The notes under the pieces were generated by a model. That model worked only from the letters and a program-made list of their open reading frames with translations. It did no database searches and had not been told where the DNA came from. Below, in pieces: positions 1 to 7,001 of a DNA stretch of 21,916 nt (within the stretch, counting starts at the first letter, position 1; the number at the start of each line of letters is the position of its first letter). The stretch comes from JAPXSY01 sp034003585. GTDB lineage: Bacteria > Verrucomicrobiota > Kiritimatiellia > RFP12 > UBA1067. Location of the stretch: contig JAVEYH010000059.1 in assembly GCA_034003585.1 (NCBI GenBank), positions 1 through 21,916 on the forward strand, in the 5' to 3' direction. The translations under genes were made by a program, and so were the position numbers.

Positions 1-3
1 GAG

Positions 4-230
4 GTCGCGCCCTTCACGGGCGCGTGGATTGAAACCATTCCGCGAGCGCGGCGTCCGTGCCGGCGGCGGTCGCGCCCTTCACGGGCGCGTGGATTGAAAC
101 AAGCCAGTCCTCCGCGTAAAAAAAGTTCTCCGCGTCGCGCCCTTCACGGGCGCGTGGATTGAAACCGGTCCTGCGGCCGCGTCTGCAACATCGAGAGCGT
201 CGCGCCCTTCACGGGCGCGTGGATTGAAAC
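4..230 (+). CRISPR. CRISPR array, type I-C-like repeats, 3' portion
   Basis: Four identical 32-nt repeats lie at 4-35, 69-100, 134-165 and 199-230. They are separated by three spacers of exactly 33 nt (36-68, 101-133, 166-198). The repeat starts GTCGCGCCC and ends TGGATTGAAAC. Its centre can form a 7-bp hairpin, CGCGCCC-TTCAC-GGGCGCG. The ATTGAAAC end and this stem are typical of subtype I-C repeats, whose crRNAs are cut by Cas5 just 3' of the stem. That orientation implies transcription on the plus strand, with the leader and any cas genes to the left of the window. Bases 1-3 would be the end of a further spacer. No cas gene is present here, so the subtype rests on the repeat alone. The last repeat shows no decay. 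Confidence 0.97.
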
Positions 231-285
231 CAGATAAAGTTAGAGTACGCCTGAAACAACCCCGCCCAAACTGTTGACTGCCGCA
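231..285. other. CRISPR trailer / intergenic spacer
   Basis: This 55-nt stretch separates the last CRISPR repeat from the stop codon of the EboE-like gene on the opposite strand. It contains no further repeat at the expected 33-nt spacing. I see no strong terminator. A weak CAAC/GTTG inverted pair (257-260 and 273-276) has no T-run. Array transcription toward the right would run antisense into the gene's 3' end. Confidence 0.5.
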
Positions 286-1455
286 TTACCTGTGCAGGCG
301 TGCGCTGACCCACTCGTGTTCGGCGACGAGGCTATCGACGACCGAGGCGGAGCGGAGCGCGGGCGGCAGCACGTCAAAGGTGTAGGTCTCGGTCTCCAGC
401 GGGTAGCCTTGCGCGGCCGCATGCGCGAAGAATTCGGGTGTGAGGTCGGTGTGGGTGGAGTTAAGGACGCCGTCTCCCGCGTAGAACAGCGGCACATGGA
501 AATGGGTCCTGAGTTCGCACCCCGCGTGCTGTTGCGCGGCCTCCAGTGTCTCCCGCGTCAGGTCCGGCAGCGAGACGGTTCTCCCGCGCGGCAGGCGGAT
601 CTTGGTCTGGTGCAGATAGACCGGGTCGATGAAGTCGGCCAGCCGTGCGAGCGCGGCGTCGCTGATGACGGCGCGCACGGCGGCGCTGAGTTGGATACGG
701 GCGACGCGGAGGCAGGCGCTCTCGAAGCGGATGAGCGCGGTGAGCGGGTTTTCGAAGGCCACCGCGAAATGGCAGGTGTCGAGGCAGAGCCCGACGTGGG
801 TGCGCAGCAAGGTCTCAGCCGCTTCCGGCGTGCGGCGCCGGTTGGCGCAGAGCCAGCGCCGGCCCTCGGTCAGCAGCTCATCCTCGAACCACGCGAGCGT
901 GTCGTCTGAGCCTTCCAGCAGGCAGTCGGGCTCCGGTTCCAGCGCGAGGACGATTTCGCGGCCGGTCCGCTGCTTGAGGTCGTGCAGGAACTCCGCCATC
1001 ACCGCGATCTGGCGGGCGCGGAGGCGGGAGGAGGCGGCAGGTTGGGTGGCGGGTTTGTATCCGAGGGGAACAGTGGAGAGGTTGCCGGTCTGGCCTTCGG
1101 GCAGAAGTGCGGCCAGCAGGGTGGCGAGGCGGCCCGTGTAGCTGAGCCGTTCGGGGGTCGACCAGTCGGGGCGGTAGACCGCCGTTTTGACGGCGGTGTC
1201 GTGGAACGTGCCGTAGGGGAACCCGTTGATGCCGTTCACAAAAAGTCCGCGGCGCGCGAGCAGGTCGGCGAACGCCGCCTGCGCGGCGGGAGCGGACAGC
1301 TCTTCCGCGGCCGCGGCGGAAAGGCGCAGGCCGAGCGGGTAGGGCGCGTCGGGCGAGACGCGGGCTTTGACGGCGCACGCGTGGCGCGTGATCGCCTGGC
1401 GCACGGCATCCAGACTCTCGCCGGGATGGATGTTCAGGCAGTAGGGGATACTCAT
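286..1455 (-). CDS. eboE: EboE-like TIM-barrel metabolite traffic protein
   Basis: The 389-residue product matches my knowledge of the EboE family, which belongs to the sugar phosphate isomerase/xylose isomerase-like TIM barrels. Telltale stretches are YCLNIHPGES near residues 5-14, VKARVSPDAPYPLGLRLS, NGINGFPYGTFHDTAVK, VYRPDWSTPERL, and LSTVPLGYKP. Putative metal or acid residues sit in LALEPEPDCLLE and GLCLDTCHFAVAFE. EboE belongs to the ebo cluster, linked in cyanobacteria and other phyla to export or trafficking of specialised metabolites. Its exact reaction is not known. ATG at 1455 is chosen because the family similarity begins there; longer in-frame starts add low-complexity sequence. 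It follows the beta-helix gene after a 10-nt gap, so the two are probably cotranscribed. No eboA, B, C, D or F is visible. Confidence 0.85.
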   Translation of the reverse strand: MSIPYCLNIHPGESLDAVRQAITRHACAVKARVSPDAPYPLGLRLSAAAAEELSAPAAQAAFADLLARRGLFVNGINGFPYGTFHDTAVKTAVYRPDWSTPERLSYTGRLATLLAALLPEGQTGNLSTVPLGYKPATQPAASSRLRARQIAVMAEFLHDLKQRTGREIVLALEPEPDCLLEGSDDTLAWFEDELLTEGRRWLCANRRRTPEAAETLLRTHVGLCLDTCHFAVAFENPLTALIRFESACLRVARIQLSAAVRAVISDAALARLADFIDPVYLHQTKIRLPRGRTVSLPDLTRETLEAAQQHAGCELRTHFHVPLFYAGDGVLNSTHTDLTPEFFAHAAAQGYPLETETYTFDVLPPALRSASVVDSLVAEHEWVSARLHR

Positions 1456-1465
1456 GATGTCCGGT

Positions 1466-3634
1466 TCAGGGCGTCGTGATCTCGTACATTGTCGGGACGG
1501 GGCGGAGCTCGAATTCCGGGAGGCGGGCTGACTTGCCGGGGCCAGCGGCGGAGGCGTCAAAGGGCTTGAAGCCGATCTTGGCGGCGGGTGAACCGGGCTT
1601 GAGGCGGAAGTCACCGGCGGCAGGGTTTTCGAAAAGCGGGTCGGCGACGAGCGAGCCCGCGTCCTGGCCGGTCTCGGCCTGCCACTGGGCCAGCGTTTCC
1701 TTGCCCGGAAAGATCTCCTGCTTGCCGGAGGTGTGCCAGTAGAGGTTCGGGCCGAGCTCGTAGTGCTGGGTGGGCTTACCGTCCTTTATGCCGCGCGTGC
1801 CGCTTTTCCAGTTGTTGCCCAGCAGGTTACCGTCGTTGTCCCAGTAGAGGATGTTGTTGCGGATAAAGAACGAAATGTGTTCCTCGTCTTGCGAGCGCTG
1901 GATCTGGTCCTTGACCGCATTGGCGAAGATGTTGTTCTCGATGATGTTCTCGCGTCCGAAGTTCTGGTCGAAGCTGCCGGTTTTGGTGTTGTACACGAGG
2001 TTGTTGTACATGCGGATGTGGCTGGAGCCCTGATCGGTGTAGAGCCCCCAGCCGCCATATGTGAACGCGTTGATGTCGTGGATACGGTTGTCATGGACCG
2101 TGGTGCCCGGCGAGACGCCGAGAGTGTAGACGCCGCCCATGTCGGAGAGGACGCCCTGGCCGATGCGGTGCATGTGGTTGAAGGCGACCTCGTTGTGGTG
2201 CGCGCGGGAAGGCTCGGCGTAACCCCAGGTCCAGCCCAGCGAGACGGAGGAGTAATAGAAGTCGCTGATCTCGTTGCTCAGGATGCGGTTGTGGGAGGCG
2301 TGGCCGACCCAGACCCCGATCGCGGCGGGATGGATGCGTCCGCCGCCGGTGATGCGGCAGTTCGAGACGGTGATGGCCGAGGTCTTGTCGCTGACCTTGA
2401 CCTCGTCAGCGCTGTGGAAATCGTTCCGCGTGCTCTCGAACATGCTGTAGCCCGCATACGGGGGGCCGATCTTCACGCCGCCCGCGCCGAGGTCGGCCAT
2501 GATGCAGGCGTCGACGGTGTTGGAGTGGGAGCCTGGGCCGAAGGCGAGCGCGTATCCGGCGAGTTGGGTGAACACGCAGCGGCTGACCATGACGTTCCGG
2601 GCGTGGACGAACTCTGCGGCGGCAGGGATGTTGACCTCGGCTTGGGGAATGAAATTCCCGGCCTCGGGGGTGGCCCAGCGCGTCTGTCGGAAGACCAACC
2701 CCTCGATCCGCGTGTTGATGACGGGGCGGTCCGCGTCGCCCTCGACGATCAGGAGCTGTGAAAGGGCCGGCGCTTCCACGCGGGCGCGGTCGGGCGACTC
2801 GCCGGGCTCCGGCATATACGATAGCGTTCCCGTAGGCCGGTCGAGGTACCACTCGCCGGGCGTGCCGAAGGCTTCCTTCACGTTTTCGGCCCAGAACCGG
2901 CAGCCGTCTTCTCCCCAGCCGGGCCCTTTGTAGCTTCCCCAGTACTGGCTATACTTACGTGTCTTCAGAAACCGCACGATCTTGCGGCGGGCGTCGATCG
3001 ACTTCGGGCGCACGCGTGAGGCGGACCAGATGTGCAGGGTGTGGAACTCGATGTCCTGCAGGTTGGACCACGAGGGGTCGAGTCCGTCTTCCCTGTAAAA
3101 AAAGCCGTTCACGCCGTCCTTGACCGCCTCGAAGTCGTTGGTCGCGGTGAAGTACCCCTTGCGCGGGACGCGCGGACGGAAGCGGCGCGTGCCGTTCACG
3201 AAAAGCTGGGCAAAGTCGCAGGTGCCGGACTTCACCTCGGGAAGTTGCACGGTCCACGCGCCGTCGGCGCGGACAGTCCAGCCCGTGATCGCACGCCCGC
3301 CGGTGAAAACGGGAGGCGTGCCGCCGCGCGCGCGGTAAACCACCGGAAACGTCGCGGTCCCGCCGTGCTCGGGACGGATGCGGACCGGTTGCGTGAGGGG
3401 GTATGTTCCGCCGCGGAAGCTGACCTCGATCCGCTCGATCTCCTCCGCCGGGCACCGCGCCTTAAACTCGGCCACCGCCTGTTGCGCGCGTTCGAAGGTG
3501 GCGAACGGGCGCCACCACGTGCCGGACGCCTTGTCACAGCCGTCGGGCGAGACATGAAACGTTTTGACCGTGCCCGCGTCGGCCCACGCCGTCATGGCCA
3601 ACACCCCCAGCAGCATCCGCGGAATCGTACGCAT
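1466..3634 (-). CDS. Secreted right-handed parallel beta-helix protein, GH141-like
   Basis: The 722-residue product starts with a signal peptide (MRTIPRMLLGVLAMTAWADA, likely cut after ADA). Next comes FHVSPDGCDKASGTWWRPFATFERAQQAV, the opening typical of secreted beta-helix carbohydrate-active enzymes. After an Ig-like insert with FTGGRAITGW, repeated coils follow from about residue 310 to 600 (SRCVFTQLAGYALAF, SNCRITGGGRIHPAAIGVW, NNLVYNTKTGSF, ENNIFANAV). The C-terminus has DPLFENPAAGDFRLKPGSPA, a common end of such proteins. The overall plan resembles GH141 and related beta-helix families acting on plant or algal polysaccharide. I cannot fix the substrate or catalytic residues. It probably acts outside the cytoplasm. 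ATG 3634 is supported by GGGGAGG 4 nt upstream and by the signal peptide. Confidence 0.85.
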   Translation of the reverse strand: MRTIPRMLLGVLAMTAWADAGTVKTFHVSPDGCDKASGTWWRPFATFERAQQAVAEFKARCPAEEIERIEVSFRGGTYPLTQPVRIRPEHGGTATFPVVYRARGGTPPVFTGGRAITGWTVRADGAWTVQLPEVKSGTCDFAQLFVNGTRRFRPRVPRKGYFTATNDFEAVKDGVNGFFYREDGLDPSWSNLQDIEFHTLHIWSASRVRPKSIDARRKIVRFLKTRKYSQYWGSYKGPGWGEDGCRFWAENVKEAFGTPGEWYLDRPTGTLSYMPEPGESPDRARVEAPALSQLLIVEGDADRPVINTRIEGLVFRQTRWATPEAGNFIPQAEVNIPAAAEFVHARNVMVSRCVFTQLAGYALAFGPGSHSNTVDACIMADLGAGGVKIGPPYAGYSMFESTRNDFHSADEVKVSDKTSAITVSNCRITGGGRIHPAAIGVWVGHASHNRILSNEISDFYYSSVSLGWTWGYAEPSRAHHNEVAFNHMHRIGQGVLSDMGGVYTLGVSPGTTVHDNRIHDINAFTYGGWGLYTDQGSSHIRMYNNLVYNTKTGSFDQNFGRENIIENNIFANAVKDQIQRSQDEEHISFFIRNNILYWDNDGNLLGNNWKSGTRGIKDGKPTQHYELGPNLYWHTSGKQEIFPGKETLAQWQAETGQDAGSLVADPLFENPAAGDFRLKPGSPAAKIGFKPFDASAAGPGKSARLPEFELRPVPTMYEITTP

Positions 3635-3764
3635 AATCCTCCCCTTATTCCGCGCGTAACATAACAGACCCGCGTGCGGAGAGAAAAGCCTTTTGTCTGA
3701 CGGCCAACCCCCAGGAATACGGATTTCAACACGGTTGAATCGCAGCCGCACCGTCATTCCGCTG
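3635..3764. promoter_or_regulatory. Divergent intergenic region
   Basis: This lies between the minus-strand beta-helix gene and the plus-strand IMP cyclohydrolase promoter. For the leftward gene a possible -10, TATGTT (minus strand, 3658-3663), would give a leader of about 17 nt carrying the GGGGAGG ribosome site. No good -35 is seen at 16-18 nt, only T-rich sequence such as TTTTCT. An ACGGT/ACCGT inverted pair (3731-3735, 3750-3754) is short and may be chance. No gene is supported here. Confidence 0.3.
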
Positions 3765-3793
3765 TTGCCAAAAGGCGGTCTTCTTTCTATCCT
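3765..3793 (+). promoter_or_regulatory. Predicted sigma70-type promoter of the IMP cyclohydrolase operon
   Basis: TTGCCA (3765-3770) and TATCCT (3788-3793) are separated by exactly 17 nt. Transcription would start near 3800, giving a leader of about 34 nt. That leader holds GAAGGAGAG, a strong ribosome site, just before ATG 3834. Confidence 0.55.
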
Positions 3794-3833
3794 ACGTGCG
3801 TATGGCAGACAAGCGTTGAAAGAAGGAGAGCGT

Positions 3834-4526
3834 ATGGCTTTGAATCGAGTGAGGGATGCGGATGACCGGGTTGCGGTGCGTCGCGTGCTGATGAGCGTTT
3901 CGGATAAGACCGGGTTGGATGTTCTGGTTCCCGGCTTGCTGGAGACCTGTCCCGACGTCGTAATCTACTCCACGGGCGGCACCTTTGCGGCTGTGCGGGA
4001 CGTGCTCGGTCCGGAGTCGGCCGCGAAACATCTGGTCGCGGTCTCCGATTATACGGGGCAACCGGAAATGCAGGGCGGGCTCGTCAAGACGCTGGACTTC
4101 AAAATTTACCTCGGCTTGTTGAGCGAGACGTACAACGAGGCGCACCGGCAGGATCTTTCGCGCGCCGGCGCCGAACCGATCGACATGGTGGTTGTGAATC
4201 TCTATCCCTTCAGCCAGACGGTCGCGCGCGCCGGGGTGACTCCGGAAGACGCCCGCACGAACATCGATATCGGCGGCCCCTGCATGGTGCGGGCCGCTGC
4301 GAAGAACTATCTGCGCGTGGCCTCGGTGACCGACCCGGCGGATTATGCGGAGCTGCTGGGGGAACTCCGCCGGACAGGCGGCTCCCTGGGCTTCGGCACC
4401 CGGCTGCGCCTGATGAAAAAGGCCTTCGCCCATACGGCGGGCTATGACCGGGCCATCGCCGCCTTTTTCGAGGGTGTCGCGGAGCCGGACGCCCGAAGCG
4501 CGTATGAGGTGCGCGGTCTGTCATGA
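3834..4526 (+). CDS. purH: Stand-alone IMP cyclohydrolase (PurH N-terminal domain only)
   Basis: The 230-residue product matches the N-terminal IMP cyclohydrolase (MGS-like) half of bifunctional PurH, which closes FAICAR to IMP in the last step of purine synthesis. Motifs are LMSVSDKTG (19-27), STGGT (46-50), VVVNLYPF (119-126), NIDIGG (143-148) and MVRAAAKN (151-158). K85, Y124, D145 and K157 correspond to human ATIC K66, Y104, D125 and K137; the 21 and 12 spacings of the last three are kept. The AICAR transformylase half is absent: the protein ends in AYEVRGLS at a true stop, so a separate formyltransferase must exist elsewhere. The usual KTLHPKIHGG motif reads KTLDFKIYLG, an unusual change. 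ATG 3834 follows AAGGAGAG. It overlaps the next gene by ATGA. Confidence 0.88.
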   Translation: MALNRVRDADDRVAVRRVLMSVSDKTGLDVLVPGLLETCPDVVIYSTGGTFAAVRDVLGPESAAKHLVAVSDYTGQPEMQGGLVKTLDFKIYLGLLSETYNEAHRQDLSRAGAEPIDMVVVNLYPFSQTVARAGVTPEDARTNIDIGGPCMVRAAAKNYLRVASVTDPADYAELLGELRRTGGSLGFGTRLRLMKKAFAHTAGYDRAIAAFFEGVAEPDARSAYEVRGLS

Positions 4527-5395
4527 TCGATCTGCATATCCATTCGACGAATTCGGACGGTTCGGATACGCCGGAAGAACTGGTGGTCAGCGGCTGCCGG
4601 GCCGGGTTGACGGCCCTCTCGCTGACGGACCATGACACCCTGGACGGTACGGAGGATTTTCTGGCCGCCTGCCGCGCGAACGGCATGACCGGGCTCTCGG
4701 GCATCGAAATCAGCGCGCATCTCGATGAGGGGCAGGGCGAACTGCATATTCTGGGGTACGGGCTGAATCCCGGTCACCCGCTGGTGGTGGAGAACCTGGA
4801 ACGGGTGCTGGAGGGCCGCGCCTGGCGCAACGAGCAGATTCTGGAGAAACTGAACGGACTGGGGCTGGAAGTGGAGTGGGCGGACGTGTTGGCCTGCGCG
4901 GGAGAGGATGTGGTGGGGCGCGCGCATTTCGCGCAGGCCCTGATCGACCGCGGGCATGTCTCCTCCGGCCCCGAGGCGTTCGAGCGGTATCTCGCGAAGG
5001 GCGCACCGGCCTACGCGGACCGGTACCGCCTTTATCCCGAGGAGGGTATCCGCATGATCCGCGAAGCCGGAGGGGTGGCGGTGATCGCGCACCCCTTCTC
5101 CTGGGAGCTGCGCGAAGCGGAGTTGGAGGCCGGTCTGCGCGAATTGAAGGCGTGCGGGCTGTGCGGCATGGAAGTTTTGTACTCGGACTGCACGCGCGAA
5201 CAGACGGTCACGCTGATGCGGTTGGCGAAGCGCCTCGATCTGCTGCCGACCGGCGGCTCCGATTATCACGGGCTGGCCAAGCCTGACATCCGCCTGGGAA
5301 CGGGATTCGGGTCGCTGCATGTGCCGGACGCGTATCTGCCGCCGCTGCTGGACGCGATCGGATCCGACAACGCCTGGGTGGTCAGGCCGGGCTGA
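4523..5395 (+). CDS. PHP-domain phosphoesterase, 3',5'-nucleoside bisphosphate phosphatase / RNase AM family
   Basis: The 290-residue protein is a full-length PHP phosphoesterase of the YciV/RNase AM type. These enzymes use a trinuclear metal site to hydrolyse 3'-phosphates of nucleoside bisphosphates such as pAp, and in some species trim RNA 5' ends. Metal ligands seen are H5 and H7 (DLHIHS), D12, D36 and H37 (TDHDT), E62 (GIEIS), H75 (GELHILGY), H190 (VIAHPF), D247 and H249 (GGSDYHG). The insert VGRAHFAQALIDRGHV with EAFERYLAKGAPAY is characteristic of the family. Its start lies inside the preceding stop (ATGA, 4523-4526), so translation is probably coupled to the IMP cyclohydrolase. AMP release would fit a purine context, but the exact substrate is inferred. 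Confidence 0.9.
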   Translation: MIDLHIHSTNSDGSDTPEELVVSGCRAGLTALSLTDHDTLDGTEDFLAACRANGMTGLSGIEISAHLDEGQGELHILGYGLNPGHPLVVENLERVLEGRAWRNEQILEKLNGLGLEVEWADVLACAGEDVVGRAHFAQALIDRGHVSSGPEAFERYLAKGAPAYADRYRLYPEEGIRMIREAGGVAVIAHPFSWELREAELEAGLRELKACGLCGMEVLYSDCTREQTVTLMRLAKRLDLLPTGGSDYHGLAKPDIRLGTGFGSLHVPDAYLPPLLDAIGSDNAWVVRPG

Positions 5396-5426
5396 CCTCT
5401 GCGCGGCATCGCAAAAAAGGATGGGC

Positions 5427-6299
5427 ATGAATTGGACGGAGACCCTCGCGGAATTGATCCGGCGCGCGACAAGTGATCTGCCCGGGGATGTGGAGGCGGC
5501 ATTGCGCGCCGCCGGGGCGGCGGAACCCGAGCACTCCCAGGCGGCCCGGCTGCTGCGGGCGATCGGGGAAAACACGAGGCTGGCCCGCTCGCAGTCCACC
5601 CCGCTCTGTCAGGATACCGGTACCCTGACCTTCTTCTGGCGGGTGCCGCGCGAAAGTGACACCCTGGCGCTGGAACGGGCCGCGCGCGAGGCGGTGGCGC
5701 GCGCCACGCGCAACGGATGGCTGCGACGGAACACGATCGACGCCCTGACCGGAGCTTCGGTGGATGAGAATGTCGCGGAAGACTGTCCCGTTTGCCACTT
5801 CGAGCAGGCCGACACCGAGACCACGGAGGTCTGGCTGCTGCAGAAAGGCGGCGGCTGCGAAAACATGGGCGCGCAATTCTCGCTTCCGGATGAGACGCTT
5901 GGTGCCGGCCGCGACACGGAGGGGGTGCGCCGCTGCCTGCTTCAGGCCGTGTGGCAGGCGCAGGGTTTCGGATGCGCCCCGGGCATCCTGGGCGTGTGCG
6001 TCGGCGGGGACCGTGCGGAAGGCTACCGGATCGCCAAACAGCAGCTGCTGCGGCCGTTGCACGATGAGTCCGGAACCCCTGAGTGGGCCGCGCTGGAACG
6101 GCGTGTGCTGGCGGAAGCCAATGAGCTTGGCATCGGACCGATGGGCATGGGGGGGCGGACCACGCTGCTGGGCGTGAAGATCGCGGCGCGGACGCGCCTG
6201 CCCGCCTCCTATTTCGTGACGGTGGCCTACCTCTGCTGGGCATGCCGCCGGCGCGGCGTGCGTTGCGGCCGCGAAGGGAAACGGGAATGGCTGGGGTGA
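5427..6299 (+). CDS. Class I fumarate hydratase family, alpha subunit
   Basis: The 290-residue product matches the alpha half of two-subunit [4Fe-4S] class I hydro-lyases (fumarase or L-tartrate dehydratase). It has STPLCQDTGT (57-66; C61 is the expected cluster ligand), KGGGCENMG (140-148), FGCAPGILGVCVGG (181-194), and ANELGIGPMGMGG (231-243) followed by TTLLGVKI. C183 sits where family members have the CPP ligand. Oddly the family GGGS motif reads GGGC (C144), and DCPVCHF (119-125) adds a CxxC. ATG 5427 is preferred over ATG 5421 because AAGG lies 6 nt before it. The beta subunit starts at once downstream. Fumarate is the likelier substrate; tartrate cannot be excluded. Confidence 0.85.
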   Translation: MNWTETLAELIRRATSDLPGDVEAALRAAGAAEPEHSQAARLLRAIGENTRLARSQSTPLCQDTGTLTFFWRVPRESDTLALERAAREAVARATRNGWLRRNTIDALTGASVDENVAEDCPVCHFEQADTETTEVWLLQKGGGCENMGAQFSLPDETLGAGRDTEGVRRCLLQAVWQAQGFGCAPGILGVCVGGDRAEGYRIAKQQLLRPLHDESGTPEWAALERRVLAEANELGIGPMGMGGRTTLLGVKIAARTRLPASYFVTVAYLCWACRRRGVRCGREGKREWLG

Positions 6300-6304
6300 A
6301 GACC

Positions 6305-6883
6305 ATGACGGAGACGACGTTACAGACTCCGCTTTCGGAGGCAACGGTGCGCGGCCTGCACGCGGGCGATGGGGTGCGCCTCTGCGGGCGGGTGTACACG
6401 GGGCGGGACCGCCTGCACAAGTTTCTCGCGGAAGGCGGCGCGTGTCCGGTGGCGTTGCAGGACGGCGTCCTGTTTCATTGCGGTCCGGTGGTGGTGCCGG
6501 AGGACGGGGGGTGGCGGGTGGTTGCCGCGGGGCCGACCACCTCCATGCGCGAAGAGCCGTACATGGCCGCGCTGATCGAACGCTTCGGTGTGCGCGCGAT
6601 CATCGGAAAAGGCGGAATGGGCGCCAAGACCCGCGCGGCCTGTGTGCGGTTCGGCTGCGTGTACCTGCAGGCGGTGGGGGGGGCGGCCGCGTTGCTGGCG
6701 CAACGGGTCCGCCGAGTGGACGGGGTCAGTTTCCTGGAAGAATTCGGCGCCACGGAGGCGATGTGGCATTTCGAGGCAAACGGTATCGAGACGGTGGTCG
6801 GCATCGACTCCCGCGGCCGGAGCCTGTTCGATGAGGTGCGCGAGGCCTCCGGCGGCGTTTTGGAAAAACTGCTCCGCGTATGA
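6305..6883 (+). CDS. Class I fumarate hydratase family, beta subunit
   Basis: The 192-residue product is the swivelling beta half that completes the active site of two-subunit class I hydratases. Motifs are LQTPLSEATVRGLHAGDGVRL at the N-terminus, GRVYTGRDRLHKF, FHCGPVVV, AAGPTTSMREEPY, IIGKGGMG, LQAVGGAAALLAQ, and EAMWHFEANGIETVVGIDSRG near the C-terminus. ATG 6305 is chosen because GGGGTGA lies 5 nt upstream and the family similarity starts right after. ATG 6287 is an alternative that would overlap the alpha gene by 13 nt. The subunits should be made together in equal amounts. Confidence 0.87.
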   Translation: MTETTLQTPLSEATVRGLHAGDGVRLCGRVYTGRDRLHKFLAEGGACPVALQDGVLFHCGPVVVPEDGGWRVVAAGPTTSMREEPYMAALIERFGVRAIIGKGGMGAKTRAACVRFGCVYLQAVGGAAALLAQRVRRVDGVSFLEEFGATEAMWHFEANGIETVVGIDSRGRSLFDEVREASGGVLEKLLRV

Positions 6884-6911
6884 GGCAAAGGTTCGGCGGG
6901 AAAGGAAATCC

Positions 6912-6940
6912 GCATTCCCGTTCCGATGCTGTTTTTTTTT
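6912..6940 (+). terminator. Possible rho-independent terminator after the fumarase genes
   Basis: A short GCAT/ATGC stem (6912-6915, 6926-6929) stands 2 nt before a run of nine T (6932-6940). An overlapping alternative stem CGGGAA/TTCCCG (6897-6902, 6915-6920) is stronger but further away. The stems are weak, and the T-run is the best evidence. The region also lies upstream of fmt; TATGCT (6959-6964) could be its -10, with no convincing -35. Confidence 0.35.
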
Positions 6941-7001
6941 GCGCCACCCAACCGGCGATATGCTAAAGTGAACCCAATCTGCAAGCCACAGGAAGCCGTG
7001 A

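Noticed and set aside
251..276. CTGAAAC-like sequence after the last CRISPR repeat as a decayed fifth repeat
   Set aside because: Only about seven bases resemble the repeat end, and the spacing does not match the 33-nt spacer rule.
5266..6420. Minus-strand open frame opposite the fumarase alpha gene
   Set aside because: Very Arg/Pro/Ser-rich and spans the ends of three clear plus-strand genes.
6936..6964. Promoter for fmt from the T-run and TATGCT
   Set aside because: The -10 matches four of six bases but no -35 beyond TT is seen at the right distance, so it is not listed as a separate promoter.
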